Under the pieces are notes generated by a model. It did not search any database. It had not been told where the DNA came from and saw nothing but the letters and a program-made list of their open reading frames with translations. From positions 62,001-126,000 of the forward strand of contig JAEUTG010000028.1 of the NCBI GenBank assembly GCA_016788045.1: 64,000 nucleotides of DNA, in the 5' to 3' direction. Below, piece by piece: positions 8,101 to 17,285 of this stretch. Each line of letters opens with the position of its first letter. The first letter of the stretch is position 1. Position numbers and translations under genes: made by a program. Origin of the DNA: Bacteroidales bacterium. GTDB lineage: Bacteria; Bacteroidota; Bacteroidia; Bacteroidales; Lentimicrobiaceae.

Positions 8101-11100
8101 ATGAGAAAATTTGGATTAATGCTTGCACTTCTCCTCTTCGCAGGGGTGCAGGTTATTATTGCACAAACAACTGTATCTGGTACGGTAACCAGTTCCGAGG
8201 ATAACAAAGGTATTCCCGGAGCTACTGTTATTGTAAAGGGAACCACAGTCGGGTTAACAACCGACATGAATGGTAAATACTCCATCAAGGTTCCCTCCCA
8301 GGGTAAAATTCTTCAGTTTTCATTTGTGGGAATGAAAACACAGGAGGTAACTATTGGCAATCAATCTGTTATCAACGTTGTCCTTGACCCTGATGTGATG
8401 AACATCGAGGGTGTTGTGGTTACCGCCATTGGAATCTCCCGTGAGACCAAAGCGTTGGGGTATGCAGTTGAATCTGTAAGCGGCGATGAACTTTCCCGTT
8501 CAGGAGAGTCAAATGTCGTGCAGGGACTAGCATCCAAGGCTGCCGGGGTTCAGGTAATTGGTTCAGGTGGTACTCCCGGAGCTTCCAGTAAAATTCTGAT
8601 CCGTGGTAATTCAACATTTACCAGTAACAACCAACCGCTCATCGTTGTTGATGGTGTTCCGATCGACAACTCAACCAACGCAACAAATGCAGGTGATAAT
8701 CCATTTAATATCGGACTTGAGGGTGTCAACAACTCAAACAGAGCTCTTGATATAAATCCTGAAGATATTGAATCGGTTACCATTCTGAAAGGACCTGCAG
8801 CTGCAGCTCTTTACGGTGTCAGGGCTGGAAATGGTGCCATTATTTATACTACTAAACGAGGGAAAGCTTCTCAGGGAATCCGTGTAACTTACGGCCTCAA
8901 CCTTGATTTAAGCAGTGTAACACAACTACCCGCCCAACAGGACATCTACGCCCAGGGCAACGGTGGTGGAGCCATGGACGCTGAGTTTAACCCCATCCCT
9001 GAAGGAACATTCATTACAGCTGACCCAGGGCCCGATTTTATCTGGAATACTGATGATGATGTATCCGGTGGGGTTGCCAACAGTTGGGGACCAACCATCG
9101 CTTCCCTTGGTCTCACCCCAGTGAACAATGCTGAAAATTTCTTCCAGAATGCAACCTCTATTACCCATAACCTGCAGATTTCAGGAGGAGATGACATCAC
9201 TTCGTTCCGTTTATCGCTCAGCAACCTTCAGAACGAAGGTATTATTCCGAATACTGAACTTAACAAAACCACCGTAAGGTTAACTGCAGATCACAAGTTG
9301 AGCAGTAAAATCAGAATCGGAGGAACTGCCAACTATTCAAATACCAACGGTATTAAAGCTCAAAACGGAAGTAACCTTTCAGGTATTATGCTTAGCTTGA
9401 TGCGCGCTCCAATGAGCTTTGACATGAATCCAGGTGGTGGGGACAATTACATGTATCCAAATGGCGTTGACCGCAGATTTATCTCGATCTATGACAATAC
9501 CTACTATACTGCCTATAAGAATCCGTTTACAGATGACGTAAACCGTTTCCTCGGCAACTTCTATGCTGAATACTCGCCTTTCACATGGCTCTCAGCTACT
9601 TACCGCCTTGGCACAGACTTCTATTCGGATCAGCGGAAGCAGATATTCGCCATAGGTTCAATGCAACCGGCTGAGCCTACCGGACAGATTGTTGAAAATA
9701 TACAGCGTTTCAGGGAAGTGTATTCTGACTTTATCGTTACTGCCAACCATGAATTCAGCAGTAAGTTCAAGGGATCTCTTTCTCTTGGCAACAACCTTAA
9801 TGAAAGAAACTTCCAGGATCTTTATGCTAGAGGAACCAGCCTCAGTATTCCCAATTTCTACAATCTGAACAATGCTGCTGTGCTATACGCCAGTGAAGTA
9901 ACAACAAAGGAGAGAACAGCAGCTCTTTTCTTCGACCTCAACCTTGATTATAACAACCTTATTTATTTCCAGGCTACAGGCAGAAATGAATGGGCATCAA
10001 CTTTTGGACCAAATCAGAGTAACTTCTTTTATCCATCAGCAAACTTGTCTTTTGTATTTACAGAGTTAATCCCTGAGAATAAAATTCTTTCCTTTGGTAA
10101 AGCCAGAGTAAGTTATGCGCAGGTAGGTATCAACCCTTCTCCTTACTCATCCCGCACTTATTTTGCCTCTCCTATCTTTACTGATGGTTTTACCAACGGA
10201 CTCTCGTTCCCCTATCTTGGTAAAGGAGGCTTTGGATATAGCGCAACGCTTGGAAATGCAGACCTTAAACCAGAAAGAAAAACAGGAACAGAGTTTGGTC
10301 TGGATTTAAGGTTCTTTACAGGTCGATTAACAGTTGACTTTACATACTATAACGAAGAATCAGACCAGATTCTTGTATTGCGCCCGATCGCTCCATCTTC
10401 AGGGTTCCAGCAAATCAGGTCAAATTCAGGTAGAATGGTAAATAAAGGGATTGAGCTTGTTGTTGGTGGCGATCCTATCAAGACAAAGGACTTCAAATGG
10501 AATATTTCAGTAAACTTTACAAAGAATACCAACGAAGTTCTCGAACTGGCTGAAGGGGTTGACGAAGTCAACATCGAAAGTGCCTTTACTTCTATCGGAT
10601 CCTATGCCATCAAGGGTGATGCTTATGGTGCACTATATGGAACCAAGTGGTTACGAAACGAAAATGGAGACCTGATCATTGGTTCTAACGGTCGTCCTAC
10701 TATCGCCCCCGAAAGAGGTAACATCGGAAACCCATTCCCAGACTGGACAATGGGCATTTCAAACGGGCTCAATTACAAAGGCATTAACCTGAGTTTCCTT
10801 TTCGATATCCGCGAAGGAGGAATGATTTGGAATGGAACTATTGCCCGTATGCACAGAATCGGGAAAACTGAAGAATCCGGTGATCGGGACAGAACTTACA
10901 TCATCCCGGGTGTAAAAGCTGACGGAACTCCGAATGATATTCCCATTTCAGCTAACTCCTATTTCTCCAATTATGTTGGCGACGGCGGAAGTGCTGCTGT
11001 TGAGCAGGCAGTATTTGATGGATCATGGGTACGTTTGCGTGAAGTAAGCATCAGTTACCGTTTCAATACAAAGGATAAACTTCCGCTGGTACAATTTGTT

Positions 11101-11262
11101 GACCTTAGCCTGTCGGGCAGGAATTTGTGGTTGAGTACAGACTATCCGGGAGTTGATCCGGAAACTAGCCTTACAGGTGCCGGTTCAAACCTTACCGGGT
11201 TTGACTACTTCAATAACCCAGGTACCAAATCATTTATTTTTGGTCTCAAGGTAGGTTTCTAA
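8101..11262 (+). CDS. SusC/RagA-type TonB-dependent outer-membrane transporter
   Basis: A 1,053-residue TonB-linked transporter. It begins with a signal peptide (residues 1-21, MRKFGLMLALLLFAGVQVII). A carboxypeptidase-regulatory-like domain follows (about 25-100, VSGTVTSSEDNKGIPGATV), then a TonB plug (about 105-250, with SRETKALGYAVESVSGDEL and NQPLIVVDGVPI), and a large beta barrel ending in FIFGLKVGF with the expected C-terminal Phe. It forms the barrel of a SusC-SusD 'pedal-bin' importer with the next gene, 36 bases downstream. No glycoside hydrolase, peptidase or regulator gene sits nearby, so the substrate (glycan, peptide or other) cannot be deduced. Length is typical. Confidence 0.95.
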   Translation: MRKFGLMLALLLFAGVQVIIAQTTVSGTVTSSEDNKGIPGATVIVKGTTVGLTTDMNGKYSIKVPSQGKILQFSFVGMKTQEVTIGNQSVINVVLDPDVMNIEGVVVTAIGISRETKALGYAVESVSGDELSRSGESNVVQGLASKAAGVQVIGSGGTPGASSKILIRGNSTFTSNNQPLIVVDGVPIDNSTNATNAGDNPFNIGLEGVNNSNRALDINPEDIESVTILKGPAAAALYGVRAGNGAIIYTTKRGKASQGIRVTYGLNLDLSSVTQLPAQQDIYAQGNGGGAMDAEFNPIPEGTFITADPGPDFIWNTDDDVSGGVANSWGPTIASLGLTPVNNAENFFQNATSITHNLQISGGDDITSFRLSLSNLQNEGIIPNTELNKTTVRLTADHKLSSKIRIGGTANYSNTNGIKAQNGSNLSGIMLSLMRAPMSFDMNPGGGDNYMYPNGVDRRFISIYDNTYYTAYKNPFTDDVNRFLGNFYAEYSPFTWLSATYRLGTDFYSDQRKQIFAIGSMQPAEPTGQIVENIQRFREVYSDFIVTANHEFSSKFKGSLSLGNNLNERNFQDLYARGTSLSIPNFYNLNNAAVLYASEVTTKERTAALFFDLNLDYNNLIYFQATGRNEWASTFGPNQSNFFYPSANLSFVFTELIPENKILSFGKARVSYAQVGINPSPYSSRTYFASPIFTDGFTNGLSFPYLGKGGFGYSATLGNADLKPERKTGTEFGLDLRFFTGRLTVDFTYYNEESDQILVLRPIAPSSGFQQIRSNSGRMVNKGIELVVGGDPIKTKDFKWNISVNFTKNTNEVLELAEGVDEVNIESAFTSIGSYAIKGDAYGALYGTKWLRNENGDLIIGSNGRPTIAPERGNIGNPFPDWTMGISNGLNYKGINLSFLFDIREGGMIWNGTIARMHRIGKTEESGDRDRTYIIPGVKADGTPNDIPISANSYFSNYVGDGGSAAVEQAVFDGSWVRLREVSISYRFNTKDKLPLVQFVDLSLSGRNLWLSTDYPGVDPETSLTGAGSNLTGFDYFNNPGTKSFIFGLKVGF

Positions 11263-11298
11263 ACATAATTCCATTTACTCACTTCAAAAGAAAAGAAA

Positions 11299-12684
11299 AT
11301 GAAAAAAATATCGTTCTTATTAATCATGGCAGTACTCTTTTTCACAACCAGTTGTGAAAAATACATTGAAGGGTACGACTTGTCTCCCAACAGCCCGACT
11401 GAAGTAACCCCAGCTTTGCTTCTTGCTACCATTGAAGTTTCAACTTTTGCTACTTACAACGGTGGTGTGAACCGCGCAGCATCTGTATTCACCCAGCAGA
11501 TTGAAGGAACTGCTGAACAAATGAAAGACGTTGCCAACTATGTGTTGCTCGAAGGAGACAACCTAAATGAATGGAACTCCATTTACACCGATTGTATCGT
11601 TGAGTGCAATACCCTTATTGATCTTGCCGGTGATGCAAATCCCTACTACGTTGGAATTGCCAAAGTGATCAAGGCAATGAACCTTTCTGTGGCAACCGAT
11701 ATGTGGGGTGATGTTCCCAACAGGGAAGCCGGACTTGGTATCAAAGGTGAAGAGTATTTCAGTCCAAATTATGACTCTCAGGAAACGGTTTATCAGGACC
11801 TTCAGGTACTGCTATCTGAAGCGATCGAACTGTTTGGAAAACAAGCTTCTGATAATGTTGTTCTACCAGCCGGCGAAGATTTCATCTTTGGAGGAAATGT
11901 TGCTAAATGGAAAAACACTGCCTGGATTCTGAAGGCACGTTTTGCCAACAGGTTAAGCAAAAAAGACACAGGCTCTGCTGATAAAGTTCTGGAATACCTG
12001 GGCAACCTGGATGCCAGTGCAGCCGATGCGATGGCTATTTTCGGCACCAATTCCGCTGAACTCAACCCCTGGTATGCTTTCAACAATGAACGTGGAACAT
12101 ATATCCGCATGGGTGCAACATACGTTGACCTCCTGAAATCGATCAATGACCCACGTTTACCGTTCTTCTGTGACTCTGTTCCCGGAGGAGAATATATCGG
12201 GGCAGCTCCAGGTTCTGAAAATACCGCAGCTTCTTTCACCGGACCGTTTTATTCCAGTGCTGCTAGCCCAATTCCTCTTGTCAGCCTCGTCGAAGCTAAA
12301 TTCCTCGAAGCAGAAGCCCAGTTAAGAAAGGGAAATACAGCCGCTGCTGCACAGGCTCACAACGACGCAATCAAAGCTTCAGTACTTCAGGTAACTGGCG
12401 CTGATGACGAAGCCTATTATGCAGCCCAGGCCAGTGAAACCGCTCAAAGTATTTCGTTAGCCAAAATTATGACCCACAAATATGTCGCACTGTTCCTCCA
12501 GCTTGAGAATTACAATGACTGGAGAAGAACCGGAATTCCGGCACTCACACCAAACAATGGGCCTAACGTGGAAAACAATGGCCGTATCCCTGTACGTTTC
12601 CCGACCCCACAGGATGAGCGAATTAACAATCCTAATGCTACTGTAAATCAGGATATTAACCAGCCAGTTTGGTGGGCAAGCTAA
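11299..12684 (+). CDS. SusD/RagB-family nutrient-binding outer-membrane lipoprotein
   Basis: A 461-residue lipoprotein with a lipobox at FFTTSC (Cys19), placing it at the outer membrane as the lid of the upstream SusC barrel. The sequence after the cysteine (EKYIEGYDLSPNSPTE) and the C-terminal RIPVRFPTPQDERINNPNA are typical of the SusD-like_2 subfamily, which is often paired with shorter SusC proteins and is not restricted to glycans. TPR-like helices around residues 95-190 carry the binding scaffold (NEWNSIYTDCIVECNTLIDLA). A terminator follows at 12701. Partner and location are secure; ligand is unknown. Confidence 0.93.
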   Translation: MKKISFLLIMAVLFFTTSCEKYIEGYDLSPNSPTEVTPALLLATIEVSTFATYNGGVNRAASVFTQQIEGTAEQMKDVANYVLLEGDNLNEWNSIYTDCIVECNTLIDLAGDANPYYVGIAKVIKAMNLSVATDMWGDVPNREAGLGIKGEEYFSPNYDSQETVYQDLQVLLSEAIELFGKQASDNVVLPAGEDFIFGGNVAKWKNTAWILKARFANRLSKKDTGSADKVLEYLGNLDASAADAMAIFGTNSAELNPWYAFNNERGTYIRMGATYVDLLKSINDPRLPFFCDSVPGGEYIGAAPGSENTAASFTGPFYSSAASPIPLVSLVEAKFLEAEAQLRKGNTAAAAQAHNDAIKASVLQVTGADDEAYYAAQASETAQSISLAKIMTHKYVALFLQLENYNDWRRTGIPALTPNNGPNVENNGRIPVRFPTPQDERINNPNATVNQDINQPVWWAS

Positions 12685-12700
12685 TCAATCATTCTGCATT

Positions 12701-12732
12701 AAAAAAGGCTCGGTAAAACGGGCCTTTTTTTT
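12701..12732 (+). terminator. Intrinsic terminator of susCD
   Basis: AAAAAAGGCTCG can pair with CGGGCCTTTTTT across a GTAAAA loop, with a run of eight T. It begins 16 bases after the susD stop codon. The T-rich end runs directly into the promoter of the MATE leader. Confidence 0.75.
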
Positions 12733-12755
12733 ATAATTTTACAGGGATTATTCTT

Positions 12756-12763
12756 TATCTTTG
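12756..12763 (+). promoter_or_regulatory. -7 box of the MATE leader transcript
   Basis: TATCTTTG fits TAnnTTTG exactly. Transcription would start near 12770, about 20 bases before the leader-peptide ATG at 12789. The -33 region coincides with the T/A-rich end of the susD terminator and has no clear TTTG. Confidence 0.55.
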
Positions 12764-12788
12764 CGGCTCTTCAAACAATGTAAGCATT

Positions 12789-12869
12789 ATGAAATTCACC
12801 CCGCTCTTTAACTGCCCCGTCAGCTTTGCCATTGCAGCTGTGTGTGTGCCCCGCCGGGTGAGGTATTGA
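12789..12869 (+). CDS. Putative 26-residue leader peptide of the MATE attenuator
   Basis: An ATG-to-TGA frame of 26 codons beginning MKFTPLFNCPVSF and ending CVPRRVRY. It has no Shine-Dalgarno, as usual in Bacteroidota. Evidence that it is translated is structural. Codons 2-6 contain segment 1 and codons 22-25 contain segment 2 of the attenuator (see 12794-12931), so a ribosome on this frame would control which hairpin forms. No single amino acid dominates (three Phe, three Pro, four Val, three Arg, two Cys), so it does not look like an amino-acid-biosynthesis leader. It contains R-V-R near its end, a pattern known from macrolide-dependent stalling, but that is too late in the frame for the model. 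No mass evidence or homologues were checked. Confidence 0.55.
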   Translation: MKFTPLFNCPVSFAIAAVCVPRRVRY

Positions 12870-12931
12870 ATAACAATTAGCTGATTGCTGATATAACAAT
12901 TCACCCGGCCTGTTTTCAGTCCGGGTTTTTT
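12794..12931 (+). promoter_or_regulatory. Four-segment transcription attenuator upstream of MATE gene
   Basis: Segment 1 (UUCACCCCGC, 12795-12804) can pair with segment 2 (GCCGGGUGAG, 12853-12862) through 8 Watson-Crick pairs, one G-U and one C-C mismatch. Segment 2 pairs perfectly over 9 bases, plus one G-U, with segment 3 (UCACCCGGC, 12901-12909). Segment 3 in turn forms the terminator stem with segment 4: ACCCGG-C-CTG, TTTT loop, CAG-T-CCGGGT (12903-12926), with one C-T mismatch and then a T run to 12931. So 1:2 allows termination, 2:3 prevents it. A ribosome held early in the leader ORF would cover segment 1 and favour 2:3, letting RNA polymerase reach the MATE gene; a ribosome reaching the stop codon would cover segment 2 and favour termination. 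The pairings are seen in the sequence; the regulation is inferred. Confidence 0.7.
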
Positions 12932-12954
12932 AATTCATCAAATTCAGAAATAAC

Positions 12955-14379
12955 ATGTCTGCCAACGATAAATACCAGCAAATAAAAAAGACATTCAGCA
13001 TCTACAGGAAGATGATCCGACAGGCCCTTGCAGGAACCGATCAGGATTTTACCAGCATGAAACTGGGTGCTGCCATCTTTCTCCTTTCGGTTCCCATGGT
13101 TCTGGAAATGATCATGGAATCGGTTTTTGCCATCGCCGATATATTCTTTGTCGCCAGACTGGGGGCTGATGCTGTCGCGGCTGTCGGTCTTACAGAATCT
13201 ATGATGACGGTGGTCTATGCCCTGGCGGTCGGGTTCAGCGCCGGAACCACTGCTATGGTATCCCGCCGCATCGGAGAGAAAAATCCGGAGGGGGCTTCCA
13301 GGGCTGCTGCTCAGGCAATCCTGGCAGGCGTAGCCCTTTCAGTTTTACTTGCTATACCAGGCCTCTTCTACTCTTATGACCTGCTCAGGCTTATGGGAGC
13401 CTCCCATGAACTGGCGGCTGAAAATCATGGATATACCCGGATTATGTTCGGCGGAAACATGGTCATCATGCTGCTGTTCATTATCAATGCAGCATTCAGA
13501 AGTGCCGGTGATGCAGCCCTTTCGATGAGGGTATTGCTGATTGCCAATGGGGTGAATATTCTGCTCGACCCCTTGCTGATCTTCGGACTGGGACCAATTC
13601 CGGCACTCGGTATCGGAGGAGCAGCCATTGCCACCAACATCGGCCGCGGGCTGGCAGTGCTGTTCCAGTTTTACATTCTGTTCAGGGGAAAAATGCGGAT
13701 TCAGTTATCCATCCGCCATTTTCTGCCGGACTTCAGGCTGCTTGCAATCCTCACCCGCTTATCTGTAGGAGGGATACTGCAGAACATCATCGCTACCGCC
13801 AGCTGGATAGTACTGGTGAGAATAGTTTCACAGTTCGGAAGCAGCGCTGTTGCCGGATACACCATAGCCATCAGGATTGTGATTTTTGCCTTACTGCCCT
13901 CATGGGGCCTCAGCAATGCTGCCGCCACCCTGGTCGGACAAAACCTGGGGGCCGGTAAACCTGAAAGGGCAGCAAGGGCTGCCTGGATAACCGGCTTTGT
14001 AAACATGGCAATGCTGGGTCTCGTTTCAGTCGTCTTTCTTGCGTTTCCCGAACCCTACATCCGCCTGTTCATCAATGAACCTGAGGTTGTTGAACTCGGG
14101 GTCAGCTGTCTCAGAATCGTTAGTATTGGATTTGTTTTCTATGCCATGGGCATGGTTATGTCTCAATCGCTGAACGGCGCAGGCGACACCTATACGCCTA
14201 CCCTGCTCAACTTCATCTGCTTCTGGCTGATTGAAATTCCCCTGGCCTGGTTTCTGGCCATCAGGTCAGGATACGGTTACAACGGAGTTTTTTACGCCAT
14301 CGTGATCGCAGAAACCACTCTGACTGTGCTGGGTATGTACATCTTCAGCAAAGGGAACTGGAAACTCAAAAAGGTATGA
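12955..14379 (+). CDS. MATE family multidrug/toxin efflux transporter
   Basis: A 474-residue inner-membrane antiporter with about 12 hydrophobic helices in two homologous halves. The N-terminal half contains SVPMVLEMIMESVFAIADIFFVARLGADAVAAVGL and GFSAGTTAMVSRRIGEK; the second half repeats this with the LVGQNLGAGKPERA motif. Family members exchange Na+ or H+ for cationic drugs, dyes or metabolites. A longer cytoplasmic N-terminus (about 35 residues) precedes the first helix. The start codon lies 23 bases after the intrinsic terminator of an attenuator, implying conditional expression. A bidirectional terminator follows at 14501. Substrate cannot be read from sequence; the regulatory leader suggests a link to translation inhibitors (inference). 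Confidence 0.92.
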   Translation: MSANDKYQQIKKTFSIYRKMIRQALAGTDQDFTSMKLGAAIFLLSVPMVLEMIMESVFAIADIFFVARLGADAVAAVGLTESMMTVVYALAVGFSAGTTAMVSRRIGEKNPEGASRAAAQAILAGVALSVLLAIPGLFYSYDLLRLMGASHELAAENHGYTRIMFGGNMVIMLLFIINAAFRSAGDAALSMRVLLIANGVNILLDPLLIFGLGPIPALGIGGAAIATNIGRGLAVLFQFYILFRGKMRIQLSIRHFLPDFRLLAILTRLSVGGILQNIIATASWIVLVRIVSQFGSSAVAGYTIAIRIVIFALLPSWGLSNAAATLVGQNLGAGKPERAARAAWITGFVNMAMLGLVSVVFLAFPEPYIRLFINEPEVVELGVSCLRIVSIGFVFYAMGMVMSQSLNGAGDTYTPTLLNFICFWLIEIPLAWFLAIRSGYGYNGVFYAIVIAETTLTVLGMYIFSKGNWKLKKV

Positions 14380-14500
14380 GAATGGAATATTGAGCCTGCT
14401 CCGAAAAGACTAAAAAAGAAGATTTTACACCATCCCGGTGTCTGATACTACGAAATGAATCTTCCTGCTAAGCAGGATTTCATGTTGCCTGTTTTTGATC

Positions 14501-14539
14501 AAAAAAAAAGCCGGAATGTCTCCATCCGGCCTTTTTTTT
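14501..14539. terminator. Bidirectional terminator between MATE gene and rocD
   Basis: GCCGGA (14510-14515) pairs with TCCGGC (14525-14530), flanked by nine A upstream and eight T downstream. It can therefore terminate the plus-strand MATE transcript and the minus-strand rocD transcript. Confidence 0.8.
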
Positions 14540-14549
14540 AAGGAAGAAA

Positions 14550-15773
14550 TTATTCAAAAAACAGGATTGACTTCTTGATAATTTCAATAGCATCGCGTAG
14601 TTGCTCTTCAGAGATCACCAGCGGCGGGGCAAAGCGGATGATGTCGCCATGGGTTGGTTTGGCCAGCACGCCGTTTTCTTTCATTTTCAGACAGACATCC
14701 CAGGCTTCCTTGCCATTCTTTGGACGGATAACCACTGCATTCAGCAGACCCTTACCCCTGACGAGGGCAATCATCTCCGATTTAACAGCTTTCAGTTCTT
14801 CACGGAAAATGTTGCCCAGGTATTCTGCCCTTTCTGCAAGATTTTCTTCTTTAACCACCTGCAGCGCTGCAATGGCGATGCGGGAAGCAACAGGGTTACC
14901 ACCAAAAGTTGAACCATGCTCGCCCGGCTTGATGCAAAGCATAATGTCGTCATCAGCCAGTACAGCTGAAACAGGATAAACACCTCCCGAAAGGGCTTTC
15001 CCAAGAATCAGGATGTCGGGACGAACCTGCTCGTGGTCACACGCCAGCAGTTTGCCGGTACGGGCAATCCCTGTCTGAACCTCATCGGCGATAAACAATA
15101 CATTTTTCTCTTTGCAGAGTTGATAAGCCTTTGCAAGATATCCTTCATCCGGTACAAAAACCCCGGCCTCACCCTGTATGGGCTCAACGAGAAAACCGGC
15201 AATGTCAGGATCCTTTAATGCCTCCTCAAGTGCACCGAGATCATTGTATGGAATCTTAATGAAACCCGGGGTAAAAGGTCCAAATCCACCATATGAATCG
15301 GGATCGGTTGACATCGAAACAATGGTGATGGTTCTTCCGTGGAAGTTTCCATCACATACGATGATCTTGGCTTTATTTTCAGCTATACCCTTTTTCATAT
15401 AAGCCCATTTCCGGCAAAGTTTCAGGGCAGTTTCATCAGCTTCGGCACCAGTATTCATCGGCAATACCTTGTTGTACCCGAAGTACTCAGTCACAAATTT
15501 TTCATATACACCCAGTGAGTCGTTATAAAACGCCCTGGATGTCAAGGTCATACGGGAAGCCTGGTCAACCATGGCCTTGACGATTTTCGGGTGGCAGTGA
15601 CCCTGGTTTACAGCCGAATAAGCCGACAGAAAATCATAATACTGCTTGCCTTCAACGTCCCAAACAAGGGCTCCTTCACCTTTGGCCAGAACAACAGGCA
15701 AGGGGTGGTAATTGTGCGCTCCGTACTCTTCTTCCAGATGCATCAACTTCTCGGATGTCATCAATTCATTCAT
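14550..15773 (-). CDS. rocD: Ornithine--oxo-acid transaminase
   Basis: A class III PLP-dependent aminotransferase that converts ornithine and 2-oxoglutarate to glutamate semialdehyde and glutamate, linking arginine and proline metabolism. The start is set at 15773 ([26 protein letters not shown]); the longer frame to 15920 runs through the promoter and would add about 49 unusual residues. At 407 residues it has the usual RocD length. The PLP lysine lies in [11 protein letters not shown], the cofactor phosphate motif near [11 protein letters not shown], and [11 protein letters not shown] binds the pyridoxal ring. It is monocistronic, with its own -7 box and a shared terminator. No arginine-catabolic neighbours are in the window. 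Confidence 0.94.
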   Translation of the reverse strand: MNELMTSEKLMHLEEEYGAHNYHPLPVVLAKGEGALVWDVEGKQYYDFLSAYSAVNQGHCHPKIVKAMVDQASRMTLTSRAFYNDSLGVYEKFVTEYFGYNKVLPMNTGAEADETALKLCRKWAYMKKGIAENKAKIIVCDGNFHGRTITIVSMSTDPDSYGGFGPFTPGFIKIPYNDLGALEEALKDPDIAGFLVEPIQGEAGVFVPDEGYLAKAYQLCKEKNVLFIADEVQTGIARTGKLLACDHEQVRPDILILGKALSGGVYPVSAVLADDDIMLCIKPGEHGSTFGGNPVASRIAIAALQVVKEENLAERAEYLGNIFREELKAVKSEMIALVRGKGLLNAVVIRPKNGKEAWDVCLKMKENGVLAKPTHGDIIRFAPPLVISEEQLRDAIEIIKKSILFFE

Positions 15774-15820
15774 ACTTAACTGAGATTGTGGTGTATAAAA
15801 ATGTTGGGTTGATTTTGCAG

Positions 15821-15828
15821 CAAAGATA
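15821..15828 (-). promoter_or_regulatory. -7 box of rocD
   Basis: On the minus strand this reads TATCTTTG, an exact TAnnTTTG match, with TTTG at 15846-15849 (17-base spacing, slightly short) as a possible -33 element. The transcript would start about 40 bases before the rocD ATG at 15773, supporting that start. Confidence 0.6.
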
Positions 15829-16079
15829 TAATTTAAACCATGCCTCAAAAAAAAGTGCCTGAAATTTTGTTCCGACTCCAACACCAGTATAAAAAGCCCG
15901 GTTATCAAAGCCAAAAACAAAATCTGAAAATTTTTCCTTTACCGGTAAGCGAAACAAGACTCCATCCTATAACTTTAATATACAGCACTTTAAATAAATA
16001 CACAAGAATCCTGCTGTTAAATTTCAGTTTTTCTTACACGAGAAAATACCCATTATTTTTATTTGGTCTTAATAATGAT

Positions 16080-16087
16080 TAAATTTG
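16080..16087 (+). promoter_or_regulatory. -7 box of the patatin gene
   Basis: TAAATTTG matches TAnnTTTG and lies 19 bases before the ATG at 16107. A TTTG at 16062-16065 is closer than usual (14 bases), so the -33 assignment is uncertain. Confidence 0.45.
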
Positions 16088-16106
16088 ATCACCAAACAAA
16101 TATACC

Positions 16107-17162
16107 ATGGAAAAGAAAAAAATCAGAATTCTGTCAATAGACGGTGGGGGTATCAGGGGGATACTGCCCGGAGTGATCCTGACATTTATTGAAGAAAGGC
16201 TTATGGCAAAAGAGGGCCCTGATGCCCGTCTCAGCGATTATTTCGACATGATCGCCGGAACAAGTACAGGAGGCATACTCACCTGTACCTACCTGCTTCC
16301 GTCATTAAGTAAAGAAGGCGCGGTAACCGCCCGCCCTAAGCTTACTGCCCGGGAAGCGGTGAATATCTATCTTGAGCGAGGTGACGACATTTTCGGCCTC
16401 ACCCTCTGGCAGAAGGTTAAAAGCAAGGGTGGTCTGGCCGATGAAAAATACGATGCTACCCAGCTGGAAAAAGCATTAAAGGATTATTTCGGAGAAACAA
16501 TGTTGAGTGAGTTGCTGAAACCATGTCTGATTACCTCCTACGATATCAAAAGCCGGCGGGCCCATTTCTTCAACCGGATTGATGCCCTTAAGTCGCCCAC
16601 GCACGATTTTAAAGTCAGGGATGTAGCCAGGGCAACTTCAGCAGCCCCTACCTACTTTGAAGTCTCACATATCCAATCAGAATATGGACTGCCTTACCCG
16701 TTGATTGATGGTGGTGTATTTGCCAACAACCCAACCATGTGTGCTTACGCAGAAGCAAGGAGTACCCGTTTTTCGGAGATACTCAACGACCCGGATAAAA
16801 CCAACAATCCCTTTGCCAAAGACATGATCATCGTATCCATTGGAACCGGGTCTTCACCTAAACCTTATCAGTACAAAGATGCCAAAGACTGGGGAATGAT
16901 CCAATGGATTCAGCCGATTATCGACATCATGATGTCGGGAAATTCAGAAACCGTTCATTATCAGCTCAGAAAAATCTGGGAAACAACAGGCACACCCGAC
17001 AACTACATCAGGCTGGAGCCATCATTACACGATGCAAAAAGTGATATGGATGATGCTTCAGAAGAAAATCTGAAGAAACTTTATCAAGCCGGGCTCAAGT
17101 TTGTTTCTGACAACGAAGATAAACTGATTGCCATTGCTGATAAACTGATTGCCAATAAATAG
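16107..17162 (+). CDS. Patatin-like phospholipase / acyl hydrolase
   Basis: A 351-residue cytosolic lipid acyl hydrolase. The oxyanion-hole motif DGGGIRG is at residues 12-18, the nucleophile elbow GTSTG at 51-55 (Ser53), and the catalytic Asp in DGG at 201-203. These give a complete Ser-Asp dyad. No signal peptide or membrane segment is visible, so it probably acts on membrane phospholipids from the cytoplasm. Related patatins serve as CBASS effectors, but there is no CD-NTase or other defence gene beside it. It is preceded by its own -7 box and convergent with the purA-ccm operon. General lipid turnover is the safest reading. Confidence 0.88.
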   Translation: MEKKKIRILSIDGGGIRGILPGVILTFIEERLMAKEGPDARLSDYFDMIAGTSTGGILTCTYLLPSLSKEGAVTARPKLTAREAVNIYLERGDDIFGLTLWQKVKSKGGLADEKYDATQLEKALKDYFGETMLSELLKPCLITSYDIKSRRAHFFNRIDALKSPTHDFKVRDVARATSAAPTYFEVSHIQSEYGLPYPLIDGGVFANNPTMCAYAEARSTRFSEILNDPDKTNNPFAKDMIIVSIGTGSSPKPYQYKDAKDWGMIQWIQPIIDIMMSGNSETVHYQLRKIWETTGTPDNYIRLEPSLHDAKSDMDDASEENLKKLYQAGLKFVSDNEDKLIAIADKLIANK

Positions 17163-17230
17163 CATGCAAACTCCTCTTGCATTTCCTGAATAGGAAAATG
17201 CGTTCTTAACCGGTGAAATGCAGAATCAGC

Positions 17231-17272
17231 AAAAAAAAACCGGAAAAGATCCCTGAAAAGGCTCTTTTCCGG
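17231..17272 (-). terminator. Terminator of the purA-ccmBCDE transcript
   Basis: CCGGAAAAGA (17240-17249) and TCTTTTCCGG (17263-17272) form a perfect 10-bp stem. On the minus strand it is followed by a run of nine T (17231-17239), so it terminates leftward transcription past ccmE. It could also slow the convergent patatin transcript. Confidence 0.8.
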
Positions 17273-17285
17273 CAACATTGCATTG

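Larger units (their letters stand above)
15774..16106. other. Divergent intergenic region with two promoters
   Basis: 333 AT-rich bases between the divergent rocD and patatin genes, holding the two -7 boxes listed separately (15821-15828 minus, 16080-16087 plus). No further ORF, dyad or RNA gene was convincing. Confidence 0.5.

Noticed and set aside
12778..12783. ATG-TAA start-stop element before the leader ORF
   Set aside because: Such six-base elements occur by chance, and it is out of frame with the leader; no other support.
12855..12866. R-V-R near the end of the leader peptide as a macrolide-type stall site
   Set aside because: A ribosome stalled there would cover segment 2 of the attenuator and favour termination, opposite to induction. 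It may be coincidence.
16107..17162. Patatin as an anti-phage (CBASS) effector
   Set aside because: No CD-NTase, Cap2/Cap3 or other defence gene beside it; the neighbours are rocD and the ccm operon.
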